From Methanomassiliicoccaceae archaeon (GTDB lineage Archaea > Thermoplasmatota > Thermoplasmata > Methanomassiliicoccales > Methanomethylophilaceae), in assembly GCA_009778265.1 (NCBI GenBank), contig WRKA01000173.1:1-14163 (forward strand): a DNA stretch of 14,163 bases, read 5' to 3'. How positions within the stretch are numbered: the first letter of the stretch is position 1; every line of letters starts with the position of its first letter. The notes beneath the pieces are model-generated. The model worked only from the letters and a program-made list of their open reading frames with translations, was not told where the DNA came from and searched no databases. This document shows, in pieces, positions 6,068-13,019 of the stretch. Position numbers and translations under genes: made by a program.

Positions 6068-7096
6068 TCACTCTTTGACCGCTTTGACCAGCGCCAGGAG
6101 GTTCTCGTTCGAAATGAGCGCCGAAAGACCGCAGCCCGGCGCGACGACGTCGAACCCTGCTTCCTTGACGATCTTTCCGTGCTTGTAACAGTCCTCCGGG
6201 GTTCCCTGGAGCAGCGGGTTGACGACACCGATGTTACCTATGAGGGCCGCCCTCTTCTTGACTATCCTGACACCTTCTTTCGGATCCACCTTTTCTTCGA
6301 TGGAGAGACCTGTCACACCGGTCGCGACCATGTTGTTAAGGATCGGCGTGGTGTTACCGCAGATGTGCAGGACCGAGTACGCTCCTTTTACCGTTGCGAG
6401 GCTGTCCTTGCAGTATCCTCCTGCGAACTCGTCGAACATGTCCGGCGACAAAAGGTCCGTGGACGCCGACGGTTCCGACATCTGGATTATGTCCGCGCCC
6501 GCATCGGCGAGTGCCTGTGTGTATCCCTTGCATATCGGAGCGACCGCTTTGAGCCACTTCGTGACCTCTTCCGGTGCCATCATGATACCGAAAACAAGAT
6601 TCTCGGTGCTGACCATGTGACCGGCGAGGGTGAACGGTCCGGTGTTACCGGCTATAACTGCGTAATCCTTTCCGCGCTGTTCTTTCATCAGTTTTACCGC
6701 TTCGATAACGGTCGCGGGCCTTCCGCCCTTAAGGAACTCCTCGGGGTCCATGAGGGCCGGTTCGTCATATTCGCCCACCATCGGGTCGAATTTGAACGGG
6801 TGCTTCTTGATCATCGGCGTCCTGTCCTTCTTTCCGGGGTCTACAACACATCCGAGCCTTTCCGCTTCCGCGGTAAGGCAGAATGACGCTCTGACCGCCT
6901 CGAATCCGAGGACGTCCGCCTGACCTGATCCCAGCTTCGCCATCATCTGGGGGTTGGAGTGTGCCTCCGGCCAGAAAACGTTCAGCGCCTCCATCTGACC
7001 AATGGTCGCGCTCTGTGTGAAAACTGCTACGGGGGGTCTGTCCAACTGTTCTTTTCTCATTGCTGCGAGAACTCTTTCTCTTGGAGTCATTGCCAT
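6068..7096 (-). CDS. mtbA: Methylcobamide:coenzyme M methyltransferase (MtbA/MtaA type)
   Basis: A 342-residue member of the uroporphyrinogen decarboxylase superfamily, the usual length for MtbA/MtaA. It transfers the methyl group from a methylated corrinoid protein to coenzyme M in the cytoplasm, giving methyl-CoM for methane formation. The zinc-binding set is visible: His244 and Cys246 in LHICGNT, and Cys322 in APGCGLS. A conserved acidic SEPS stretch (207-210) lies in the barrel. The start at 7096 follows GGAGAT (7103-7108, minus strand) with six bases of spacing. MtbA (methylamines) and MtaA (methanol) cannot be separated with certainty by eye; the neighbouring corrinoid protein and RamA favour an MtbA-like role. 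It is encoded 103 bp after the hyuA-like gene and has its own A/T-rich promoter. Confidence 0.88.
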   Translation of the reverse strand: MAMTPRERVLAAMRKEQLDRPPVAVFTQSATIGQMEALNVFWPEAHSNPQMMAKLGSGQADVLGFEAVRASFCLTAEAERLGCVVDPGKKDRTPMIKKHPFKFDPMVGEYDEPALMDPEEFLKGGRPATVIEAVKLMKEQRGKDYAVIAGNTGPFTLAGHMVSTENLVFGIMMAPEEVTKWLKAVAPICKGYTQALADAGADIIQMSEPSASTDLLSPDMFDEFAGGYCKDSLATVKGAYSVLHICGNTTPILNNMVATGVTGLSIEEKVDPKEGVRIVKKRAALIGNIGVVNPLLQGTPEDCYKHGKIVKEAGFDVVAPGCGLSALISNENLLALVKAVKE

Positions 7097-7130
7097 AATA
7101 ATATCTCCTTGGAAAGGGCAATGAAATCAA

Positions 7131-7151
7131 CTTATTTAACTATAAGTATAG
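7131..7151 (-). promoter_or_regulatory. Promoter region of the mtbA-type gene with a small dyad
   Basis: The minus strand has TTAAATAA (7132-7139) and, just upstream, the dyad CTATACTTATAG (7140-7151; arms CTATA/TATAG). Either stretch could bind TBP, and the predicted transcript start is about 7110-7120, giving a short leader with the GGAGAT ribosome binding site. The dyad might be an operator or simply part of the TATA region. Confidence 0.4.
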
Positions 7152-7199
7152 CTGTTTTGATTTCGCCACCGTGCGCGCGAGTTAACACCCCCACCGACG

Positions 7200-9410
7200 T
7201 CATGACATCCTCGGGTCGCCGGTAACACGTACCGTGACCTCTGCGAAGTTTATGCTCCTTGCCAAAGGCTCGTCGTCCCAATGACCGTACGCCCCTTCCG
7301 TGGACAGGTGTATCTTCTGCCTGCTCACCGCTTTTATGTTCACGGCACCCGCTTTCTTCACTTTTTCCGTCAAATATGTGGTGAGACTGCGGCCTGCGGC
7401 CTGTACGGCCGTCTCGAAACGGTCGTAATACACCATCCCCATGAACGGTATCGACGCCGAGAACCTGTAATCCAGCGTCGGCGCCACCGTTGCGGTCAGC
7501 GATTCCGATATCTTGCTTGTGACGGCGCCGACCGCGTTGCAGACGTCGAAATTCTCCGGGAATATGACGGAGGTGCCGAACCTCTCCCCCATGTCGCTCA
7601 TCAGCGCTTCCGCGGGGGCTCCGACGCCGATCATCGGATACTTCAGTTTGGGAAGGATATCAAGCAGCTTCCCTCTTTTCAGGGATGTCATCTTTCTTAT
7701 CATCTTCAGGGACCCGTCGTTCAGCCATTCGCTCATCTCGTCGTCGAGCAGCTTCGTCATCAGCGCTTCCGATATCTTCATCTTTATCTCTTCGAACATT
7801 GTCATAGCTGCCTGCTTATTTGTCATTCCCGTTCTTTCCGCGATCGCGTGAACGCCGGCCTCCGCCCCTTTCTCGCTGCCGTAGCTGAACTTCTTCAGAA
7901 AGATCAGAACGTCCGTGGGGGTAAGCGACGACGCCTCGATCATCTCTTTCTTCGTAAGTGATGCCAACTCGCCGGATATCATCCACAGACCGTTCGTCGC
8001 TTCGCGTATGTCCAGCGAGGTCATCGGCCCCTTTCCCTTCATTCCGCTGTAAACTCTCTTTTCCTTGTCCGTCATTTTTGAGACGTCCGCGCCGTCAACG
8101 GCGATATAATAATCTATCAGATCGTCGAACATTATCTTATCCGTTATTTCGGGATACGCGGATGTGAGCACCGCCAGCGGTGTCACTCTATCGGGACCGA
8201 TCGTGAACCTGGAATCCTTCAGCGTTATCCTGGAGTCGCCTCCCAACGCTACGGTGTACATATCCACCGCTTTCACGCGCGTCCTCCATTTTCCGACGCT
8301 GGCGCCTTCCTCCTGGATCATCGGGAAACCTTGGTCAACCACCGCGATGTCCGTGGACGTTCCTCCTATGTCGACGATCATGCAGTTCTCTATCCCCGAT
8401 AACGCCGTTCCCCCTACGGAACTCGCCGCCGGTCCCGAAAGTATCGTCTCCACCGGGTATATCTTAGCTTGCTCGAGGTCCATCACGGAACCGTCGCCCT
8501 TGTACGCCATTATAGGCGCGGTTATCCCTTTGGAGACGAACGTCCGTTTCACATCGTCGAAGAATTTGCTGACCGCCGGTATCAGTTTCGCGTTGAGCAC
8601 CGTCGTTTCCGTGCGTATATCGATACCGAGCGTCGCCGACAGCTCGTGACCCGACACCGTCGGAAGGCCGGTCATTTCCGCGGCGATCTCTCTGACCTTT
8701 CTTTCCTGCGAGGTGTTCATCGTCGAGAACAGACCTGATATCGCAATGGCGTCAACTCCTTTGCTTACCTTCTTTATCGCGCTGCGCACCTCTTTCTCGT
8801 CCAGCTGCGCTATGGCTTTCCCTCTCGAATCGTATCCGCCTCTGACGAACGCCTGATGTTTCTCGCCGAAATGCACCGGCCCCATCGGGTCCCATCCGAT
8901 TATGATAAGTCCCACGTTCCCGCCCATACCTTCTAAAATGGAGTTGGTCGCCAGCGTTGTCGATATCCCGACAAGCGAGATATCCTCCGGTCTTATCTCG
9001 CACGCTTCGAACACCGCGTCCACGGACGCGTGAAGACCTATCGAAAGATCGTGATGCGTCGTCGGCGATTTCCTTTTTGCGATCACGGTGTTGTCGTCCA
9101 TGTCCACGATGACCGCGTCGGTGAACGTACCTCCAGTGTCGACACCGAGACCGTACCTTGCAACAGATATCTCATCGCCTAAAGTTCCGTCATGCTTGTC
9201 CGGTTCTATTAACCCCAGCCCGTGCACCAATTTTCCCAGATAACCGGAGACCTTCTCCCTTTTCTTCAGTTCGGAATTATATCTTGTGGTCTGATAGTAA
9301 ACATAATACGAATTCCCGGACCTTTTCACATCGAAGCATTTCCTCCCTTTCGCTTTCTCGGATGCTATCCATTCTTTCACCCAATCATCGAATTCCGATC
9401 TCTGTACCAT
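7200..9410 (-). CDS. HyuA-like hydantoinase/oxoprolinase-family ATPase with extra N-terminal domain
   Basis: A 736-residue protein. Residues ~88 onward form the hydantoinase A/oxoprolinase ASKHA fold: phosphate-1 DTGGTFTD (91-98), ETILSGPAAS (321-330), phosphate-2 VDIGGTSTD (346-354), and a late GVGAPAEAL stretch that fits the adenosine site. The first ~82 residues are not part of that family; YYVYYQTTRYNSELKKREKV followed by GYLGKL resembles the N-terminal arm of some transposases and integrases. HyuA normally works with a HyuB partner to open 5-membered imide rings with ATP; no HyuB is in the window. There is no Fe-S cysteine cluster, so it is not a second RamA. Position between a corrinoid protein and MtbA points to the methyl-transfer system, as a maintenance ATPase or an enzyme acting on an N-methyl compound; both are inference. 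The ATG at 9410 has a TATA box 27 bp upstream and no ribosome binding site, suggesting a leaderless mRNA. Confidence 0.85.
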   Translation of the reverse strand: MVQRSEFDDWVKEWIASEKAKGRKCFDVKRSGNSYYVYYQTTRYNSELKKREKVSGYLGKLVHGLGLIEPDKHDGTLGDEISVARYGLGVDTGGTFTDAVIVDMDDNTVIAKRKSPTTHHDLSIGLHASVDAVFEACEIRPEDISLVGISTTLATNSILEGMGGNVGLIIIGWDPMGPVHFGEKHQAFVRGGYDSRGKAIAQLDEKEVRSAIKKVSKGVDAIAISGLFSTMNTSQERKVREIAAEMTGLPTVSGHELSATLGIDIRTETTVLNAKLIPAVSKFFDDVKRTFVSKGITAPIMAYKGDGSVMDLEQAKIYPVETILSGPAASSVGGTALSGIENCMIVDIGGTSTDIAVVDQGFPMIQEEGASVGKWRTRVKAVDMYTVALGGDSRITLKDSRFTIGPDRVTPLAVLTSAYPEITDKIMFDDLIDYYIAVDGADVSKMTDKEKRVYSGMKGKGPMTSLDIREATNGLWMISGELASLTKKEMIEASSLTPTDVLIFLKKFSYGSEKGAEAGVHAIAERTGMTNKQAAMTMFEEIKMKISEALMTKLLDDEMSEWLNDGSLKMIRKMTSLKRGKLLDILPKLKYPMIGVGAPAEALMSDMGERFGTSVIFPENFDVCNAVGAVTSKISESLTATVAPTLDYRFSASIPFMGMVYYDRFETAVQAAGRSLTTYLTEKVKKAGAVNIKAVSRQKIHLSTEGAYGHWDDEPLARSINFAEVTVRVTGDPRMS

Positions 9411-9420
9411 ACGCCGCTTA

Positions 9421-9480
9421 ATACCGTATAACTATTTAAAACGCATACCGTATAACTTTCGGATACCTGCCGTATGACCT
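9421..9480 (-). promoter_or_regulatory. hyuA promoter: TATA box flanked by repeated ATACCGTATAACT operators
   Basis: ATACCGTATAACT occurs exactly at 9421-9433 and 9445-9457, and a weaker copy (GCCGTATGACCT) lies at about 9469-9480. The CCGTAT cores start at 9424, 9448 and 9470, spaced 24 and 22 bp, close to two helical turns. Each full copy contains a 9-bp dyad (ATAC-C-GTAT). The TATA box TTTTAAATA (minus strand, 9433-9441) sits exactly between the two perfect copies and 27 bp before the ATG. A protein bound to both would cover the TATA box and start site, as expected of a repressor. The regulator is not identified in the window. Confidence 0.6.
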
Positions 9481-9511
9481 CAAGTACATTATCTCCGCTC
9501 CGTGATGATAG

Positions 9512-9551
9512 AAAAATTGGAAAAGAAAAGGGTTTTTCGGTCCCGCTGACC
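9512..9551 (-). terminator. Terminator region after the corrinoid protein gene
   Basis: After the TGA at 9562 the minus strand has a small hairpin (GGTC/GACC, 9539-9551) followed by T-rich stretches CTTTTCTTTT (9521-9530) and TTTTT (9512-9516). This would separate the highly expressed corrinoid gene from the hyuA-like gene. Confidence 0.45.
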
Positions 9552-9561
9552 GTTAGAAAGA

Positions 9562-10203
9562 TCAGATACCGAGGAACTTCTGTGCCACTTTCGACGCTTC
9601 GACAGCGTCGTATGACCATCCGTCCGCACCGATCTGCGACGCGAATTCCTGGGAGGTCGCACCGCCGCCGATCATCAGTTTCGTCTTGCCGGTCATTCCC
9701 TCTTCCTTGAGGATCTTGACCGTCTCTTTCATGCCCTCAAGCGTCGGGGTCATGAGTGTCGATTCCGCGATGATCTCCGCCTTGTTCTCTTTGGCGGATG
9801 CGATTATGTCCTTTATCGGAGTGTCCTTTCCGAGGTCTATGACGTTGAGTCCGAGACCGGTCAGCATCGCTTTGACGATGTTCTTTCCGATATCGTGCAC
9901 ATCTCCTTCCACCACTGTTATCACAACGGTTCCTTTCTGCGTTCCCGCACCTTTTCCTTTAAGGAGGGGGAGAACGAGGTTGAGGCCCTGATACAGCGTG
10001 TTCGCCGACAGAAGGACCTGGGGCAGGAAGTACTTCTTCGACGCGTAGTAATCACCGACGATGGCCATCGCTTTCGAGAGACCCTCAAAGATGATCGTCT
10101 TCGCGTCGTTGCCCGCGTCGAGACATTTCTGTGTCGCGGGCGCTGCTTCCTTGATCTTTCCTGTTACAACAATATCTATAAGTGCGTCCAATTCTGCGCT
10201 CAT
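9562..10203 (-). CDS. Methyltransferase cognate corrinoid protein (MtbC/MttC/MtmC family)
   Basis: A 213-residue cobalamin-binding protein. Residues 1-~85 form the helical cap and the rest the B12-binding Rossmann fold. EGDVHDIGKN (99-108) holds the DxHxxG motif, with His103 as the expected lower cobalt ligand. STLMTPT (148-154) and the GGGATSQEF and GADGW stretches further on complete the fold. It carries the methyl group between a substrate-specific methyltransferase and the MtbA-type enzyme. I start at the ATG at 10203 because GGAGGAT (10210-10216, minus strand) precedes it by six bases; an upstream ATG at 10218 would overlap that site. Which methylated substrate it serves cannot be told by eye, and no partner methyltransferase is present nearby. 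Confidence 0.92.
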   Translation of the reverse strand: MSAELDALIDIVVTGKIKEAAPATQKCLDAGNDAKTIIFEGLSKAMAIVGDYYASKKYFLPQVLLSANTLYQGLNLVLPLLKGKGAGTQKGTVVITVVEGDVHDIGKNIVKAMLTGLGLNVIDLGKDTPIKDIIASAKENKAEIIAESTLMTPTLEGMKETVKILKEEGMTGKTKLMIGGGATSQEFASQIGADGWSYDAVEASKVAQKFLGI

Positions 10204-10255
10204 TTTAATATCCTCCATCTCTATTTAGATGTTGCTCATTCGTAACAATAGACTG

Positions 10256-10263
10256 TAAATAAA
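10256..10263 (-). promoter_or_regulatory. TATA box of the corrinoid protein gene
   Basis: TTTATTTA on the minus strand is placed so that transcription would begin near 10231, giving a leader of about 28 bases that carries the strong GGAGGAT ribosome binding site. Confidence 0.5.
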
Positions 10264-10274
10264 GGCTTTTATGG

Positions 10275-10291
10275 ATGGATGTAATATCCAT
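10275..10291. promoter_or_regulatory. Dyad upstream of the corrinoid gene promoter
   Basis: ATGGAT-GTAAT-ATCCAT is a perfect 6-bp inverted repeat with a 5-bp spacer. It lies about 12 bp upstream of the TATA box, beside the TFB-binding region, where an activator could sit. Further upstream in this 250-bp gene-free stretch are the palindrome TTGTTAACAA (10322-10331) and TGTTTAAAACA (10353-10363). The rest of the stretch is A/T-rich without an ORF I can support. Confidence 0.3.
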
Positions 10292-10396
10292 TAAAGTATT
10301 ACGCGCGGTTAAATTTTGAACTTGTTAACAATAGAAAAGATGCCGGCTATGTTGTTTAAAACAGCTGATGACGATGATTTTTCACGGTATTTTCAT

Positions 10397-10402
10397 AAAA
10401 AA
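10397..10402 (-). terminator. Possible T-tract terminator after the phosphoesterase gene
   Basis: Six consecutive T on the minus strand about 50 bases after the TAA at 10452, in A/T-rich sequence with no strong hairpin. Confidence 0.3.
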
Positions 10403-10451
10403 TGAATATGATATATAATAGAAACTGTTATATACTAATTTCCTTAGAATT

Positions 10452-11171
10452 TTACAATTCCGTGTCCTTGAGATCGCCTAAAAGACCCAGGGCGATGATA
10501 CCTATGTCTGAGACCCCGTATACCTTCGCTTTATCCATGTCTGCGTTCCTGCAGGCGCCGGACATGAACCCGTCCGGTCCGGCGACATCCGTTCCCGCGG
10601 AGAAGGGACTGAACGGAGGTATCACCAGAACACCGTCATCCTCGGAATACAGAAAACACTGGAGTTTCACGGAACCGCTCATCGCTCCGGATATCCTGAC
10701 GGAAGGATGCTCGTGACCGATTATCACCGGCCTCACACCGGAATCCGAATGTCCGTGCTCGAGTCTGAAACCGGCGATGTCCGTATGATCGAGGACGTCG
10801 ATACCGATATCGGAAAGAATGTTCTGCAAGAAGTTATCATGATTCCCTTTTATCACGACGACCTCGGCGGCGTCCGACAGCATACGTATCACTTTCGTAA
10901 CTTCCAGACGGCATTCGAACGGCGCCCTTGCGAAATCGTGTTTTATGTCGCCGAGCAGAACGATCCTCTTCGGCTCGTATCTGAAAATGATGCGGTTCAG
11001 CGAGTCGCGTATCGAGCCCGTGTTCAGCCTCGGCAGATAGATCCCCTCTCCCTCCAGTGCTCTTTCATATCCTAAATGAAGGTCCCCGATGATCACCGTT
11101 GGTCCTTCGTCGAGGATGAGACATCTCTCGTTCGACGCCCTGACGCCCTTCGTTATACTGACGGAATCCAC
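10452..11171 (-). CDS. SbcD-related archaeal metallophosphoesterase
   Basis: A 239-residue calcineurin-like phosphoesterase with all metal-binding motifs in order: GDLHLG (29-34), GDIKHD (74-79), GNHDN (109-113), HGH (139-141) and GHEHPS (152-157). Size and motif forms match the small archaeal SbcD-related group, predicted to act on nucleic acids or nucleotides and often encoded near DNA repair genes. Here it is near a RecJ-like nuclease, though on the other strand. The start is GTG at 11171. A TATA-like ATTATATTAT (minus strand, about 11191-11201) is centred 26 bp upstream and there is no ribosome binding site, so the mRNA looks leaderless. The last ~25 residues are hydrophobic (GVSDIGIIALGLLGDL), probably the closing strand of the fold rather than a membrane segment. 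Substrate not known. Confidence 0.88.
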   Translation of the reverse strand: MDSVSITKGVRASNERCLILDEGPTVIIGDLHLGYERALEGEGIYLPRLNTGSIRDSLNRIIFRYEPKRIVLLGDIKHDFARAPFECRLEVTKVIRMLSDAAEVVVIKGNHDNFLQNILSDIGIDVLDHTDIAGFRLEHGHSDSGVRPVIIGHEHPSVRISGAMSGSVKLQCFLYSEDDGVLVIPPFSPFSAGTDVAGPDGFMSGACRNADMDKAKVYGVSDIGIIALGLLGDLKDTEL

Positions 11172-11190
11172 ACCGCGTATATCGGACCGG

Positions 11191-11201
11191 ATAATATAAT
11201 C
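11191..11201 (-). promoter_or_regulatory. TATA box of the metallophosphoesterase gene
   Basis: ATTATATTAT on the minus strand, centred 26 bp before the GTG start, fits a leaderless transcript. Confidence 0.45.
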
Positions 11202-11220
11202 TAACGCCTGCGCCGGCGGA

Positions 11221-11463
11221 TCAGCCGCTTCCCTTTCCCCTCATCAGGGATGCGAATATACCGACGGTCATCGCCGCCCTCGCTCCCTTTACGGCGATAT
11301 CCGCCGCTCTCCGCATTCTCGGTCTGCGTTCGTCCACCGGTCCCGGAGGCACCGGCTCCGCCGAGATGCTGAAGTCTATGAACGTACTCATTTCGTTCTC
11401 CGCCGTTTCGTTCATCTCCGCATTCTTTGTTCCGTTCCCGTCCTCGATCGTCGATCCGGTCAT
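11221..11463 (-). CDS. Hypothetical small protein (doubtful)
   Basis: An 80-residue ORF that I do not recognise. The first ~25 residues are polar and acidic, followed by a Pro-rich linker (EPVPPGPVDERRPRMRR), then a C-terminal segment with hydrophobic and basic residues (AVKGARAAMTVGIFASLMRGKG) that could be an amphipathic helix or a weak membrane anchor. I choose the ATG at 11463 because GAGG lies a few bases upstream; an ATG at 11475 would add four residues. A TATA-like stretch (11491-11500) lies at a suitable distance. It fills the only gap of more than 300 bp between the phosphoesterase and the nuclease genes, on the same strand as the former. It may be a chance frame in a G/C-rich stretch. 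Confidence 0.4.
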   Translation of the reverse strand: MTGSTIEDGNGTKNAEMNETAENEMSTFIDFSISAEPVPPGPVDERRPRMRRAADIAVKGARAAMTVGIFASLMRGKGSG

Positions 11464-11565
11464 TTCATTCCTCATATGTCCGAATGTATGGTATATTAAA
11501 GAAACTATCGATTACAGTTATACTAATTCCCGCATCGCGACCCTATATACGGTGACCTTTAATCG

Positions 11566-11576
11566 AATATTATTTT
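11566..11576 (+). promoter_or_regulatory. Possible promoter of the RecJ-like nuclease gene
   Basis: AATATTATTTT lies about 30 bp before the ATG at 11601. CTATATAC at 11543-11550 is an alternative that would give a leader of about 30 bases. I see no ribosome binding site near the ATG. Confidence 0.3.
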
Positions 11577-11600
11577 GATAACGTCCTGTATACCGGTATC

Positions 11601-13019
11601 ATGGGTACCGCCGACGACAGATATTCCGGCCTGGAACGGGATGCCGCGAAGGCGGCGTCCGTGATAAAGAAGGGGAAGGATGTCCTGGTCGTGGGCCACA
11701 TAGACGCGGACGGCATAAGCGCGGCGGCGATCGCGTCGAAGACGCTGGAACGTCTCGGGATCCCTTATGATACACTTTTTCTGAAGAAACTCGATGAGGC
11801 CTCGATAGCCTCGATAAACGCAAGTTCCGCGTCGCTCGTTTGGATCGTCGACCTCGGGAGCGGTTATCTTTCCCTTATAACAAGGAACAATGTTGTTGTC
11901 TCCGATCATCATGTCCCCGATCCGGACTGGATGATAGGTCAGACGTCGCTGTTCGATTTTTCCGGTCTTGTCCATGTGAACCCTCACTGTCACGGCATGG
12001 ACGGTTCCGGAGAGATCAGCGGCGCCGGTGTGACGTATATCATATCGAAGGAGATCGATCCGAAGAACACCGACCTTGCGTACCTCGCCGTCGTCGGTGC
12101 GGTCGGCGATATACAGGATCAGGCCGGATCGAGATTTGTCGGATACAACAGAAAGATATTGTCGGACGCTGTCGATAACGGAGATGTGGAGATCGTCGGC
12201 GATCTGCGTCTGTTCGGCCGCGAGACGAGACCGCTGATACAATTCCTGCAGTACTGCAACGATCCCGTCCTGCCCGGTCTGACATCAAATAATGCGGAAT
12301 GCTCTAAGTTCTTCTCCGATCTGAGGATAGAGTTGAAGAAGAACGGCTCCTGGAGAGCGTGGAACAATCTTGACGATAATGAAAAGGATGAGATCAAGAT
12401 CGCGCTGATCGAGAGACTCGAACGTTCCGGATCGCCGGCGGAGAGACTGATGGGCGAAGTTTATACACTTCCTAAATTCGAAAGGGGCTCCGAACTGAGG
12501 GACGCGAAAGAATTCGCCACCCTGCTCAATTCGTGCGGCCGCTACGACGACGCGGCCACCGGCCTTCGTATCTGTCTCGGACACAAAGATGCACTGAACG
12601 ACGCTGCGAAGAACCGGGCCGAACACAAGAAACAGCTGTCGATAGCGATCGGCTTAATAAAACAAGGCAATATGGTACGCATACGTAAACACGTACAATA
12701 TTTCCACGCCCGCAATGAGATCAGAGATACCATCGTGGGCATCGCGGCCGGCATGATCCTCGGTTCCGACGGTGTCAGGAACGATCTGCCGATGATAGCG
12801 TTCGCGAATACCGATGACGGTATAAAAGTATCCGCCAGGGCGGATAAAGGACTGATAACGAAAGGATTGGACCTTTCCGTCGCCGTAAAGACGGCCGCGG
12901 AGGCCGTGGGGGGTTACGGCGGCGGCCACAACATCGCCGCCGGCGCCACGATACCCGAAGGTAAGGAATACGATTTTCTGGGTCTCGTAGAAAAAATTAT
13001 CGGAGAGCAGATCACCTGA
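11601..13019 (+). CDS. Archaeal RecJ-like DHH-family nuclease (GAN/RecJ type)
   Basis: A 472-residue DHH-DHHA1 phosphoesterase. Motif I HIDADGIS (33-40), Asp84 in IVDLGSG, motif III SDHHVPD (101-107) and VGAVGD (165-170) give the manganese-binding site. The C-terminal DHHA1 domain ends with GGYGGGHNIAAG (437-448), whose GGGH binds nucleic acid phosphates. Archaeal members (GAN, GINS-associated nuclease) are 5'-3' single-strand exonucleases linked to the replisome, and some relatives act in RNA processing. Which of these applies cannot be decided here. The ATG at 11601 directly follows the palindrome ATACCGGTAT (11590-11599). Its 3' end overlaps the end of the convergent argF gene by 8 bases, so transcripts from the two strands must meet there. 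Confidence 0.9.
   Translation: MGTADDRYSGLERDAAKAASVIKKGKDVLVVGHIDADGISAAAIASKTLERLGIPYDTLFLKKLDEASIASINASSASLVWIVDLGSGYLSLITRNNVVVSDHHVPDPDWMIGQTSLFDFSGLVHVNPHCHGMDGSGEISGAGVTYIISKEIDPKNTDLAYLAVVGAVGDIQDQAGSRFVGYNRKILSDAVDNGDVEIVGDLRLFGRETRPLIQFLQYCNDPVLPGLTSNNAECSKFFSDLRIELKKNGSWRAWNNLDDNEKDEIKIALIERLERSGSPAERLMGEVYTLPKFERGSELRDAKEFATLLNSCGRYDDAATGLRICLGHKDALNDAAKNRAEHKKQLSIAIGLIKQGNMVRIRKHVQYFHARNEIRDTIVGIAAGMILGSDGVRNDLPMIAFANTDDGIKVSARADKGLITKGLDLSVAVKTAAEAVGGYGGGHNIAAGATIPEGKEYDFLGLVEKIIGEQIT

Noticed and set aside
6179..6886. Long plus-strand frame of 235 codons opposite the mtbA-type gene
   Set aside because: It is an antisense frame of a well-supported gene with Arg/His-rich, protein-unlike composition.
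9410..9480. Repeats at 9421-9480 considered as a CRISPR array
   Set aside because: The repeat unit is only 13 bp with spacers of about 10 bp, and it sits on a promoter; operator sites explain it better.
9377..9619. 80-codon minus-strand frame between the corrinoid and hyuA-like genes
   Set aside because: It runs through the operator repeats and terminator and overlaps both neighbours; no ribosome binding site and no recognisable protein.
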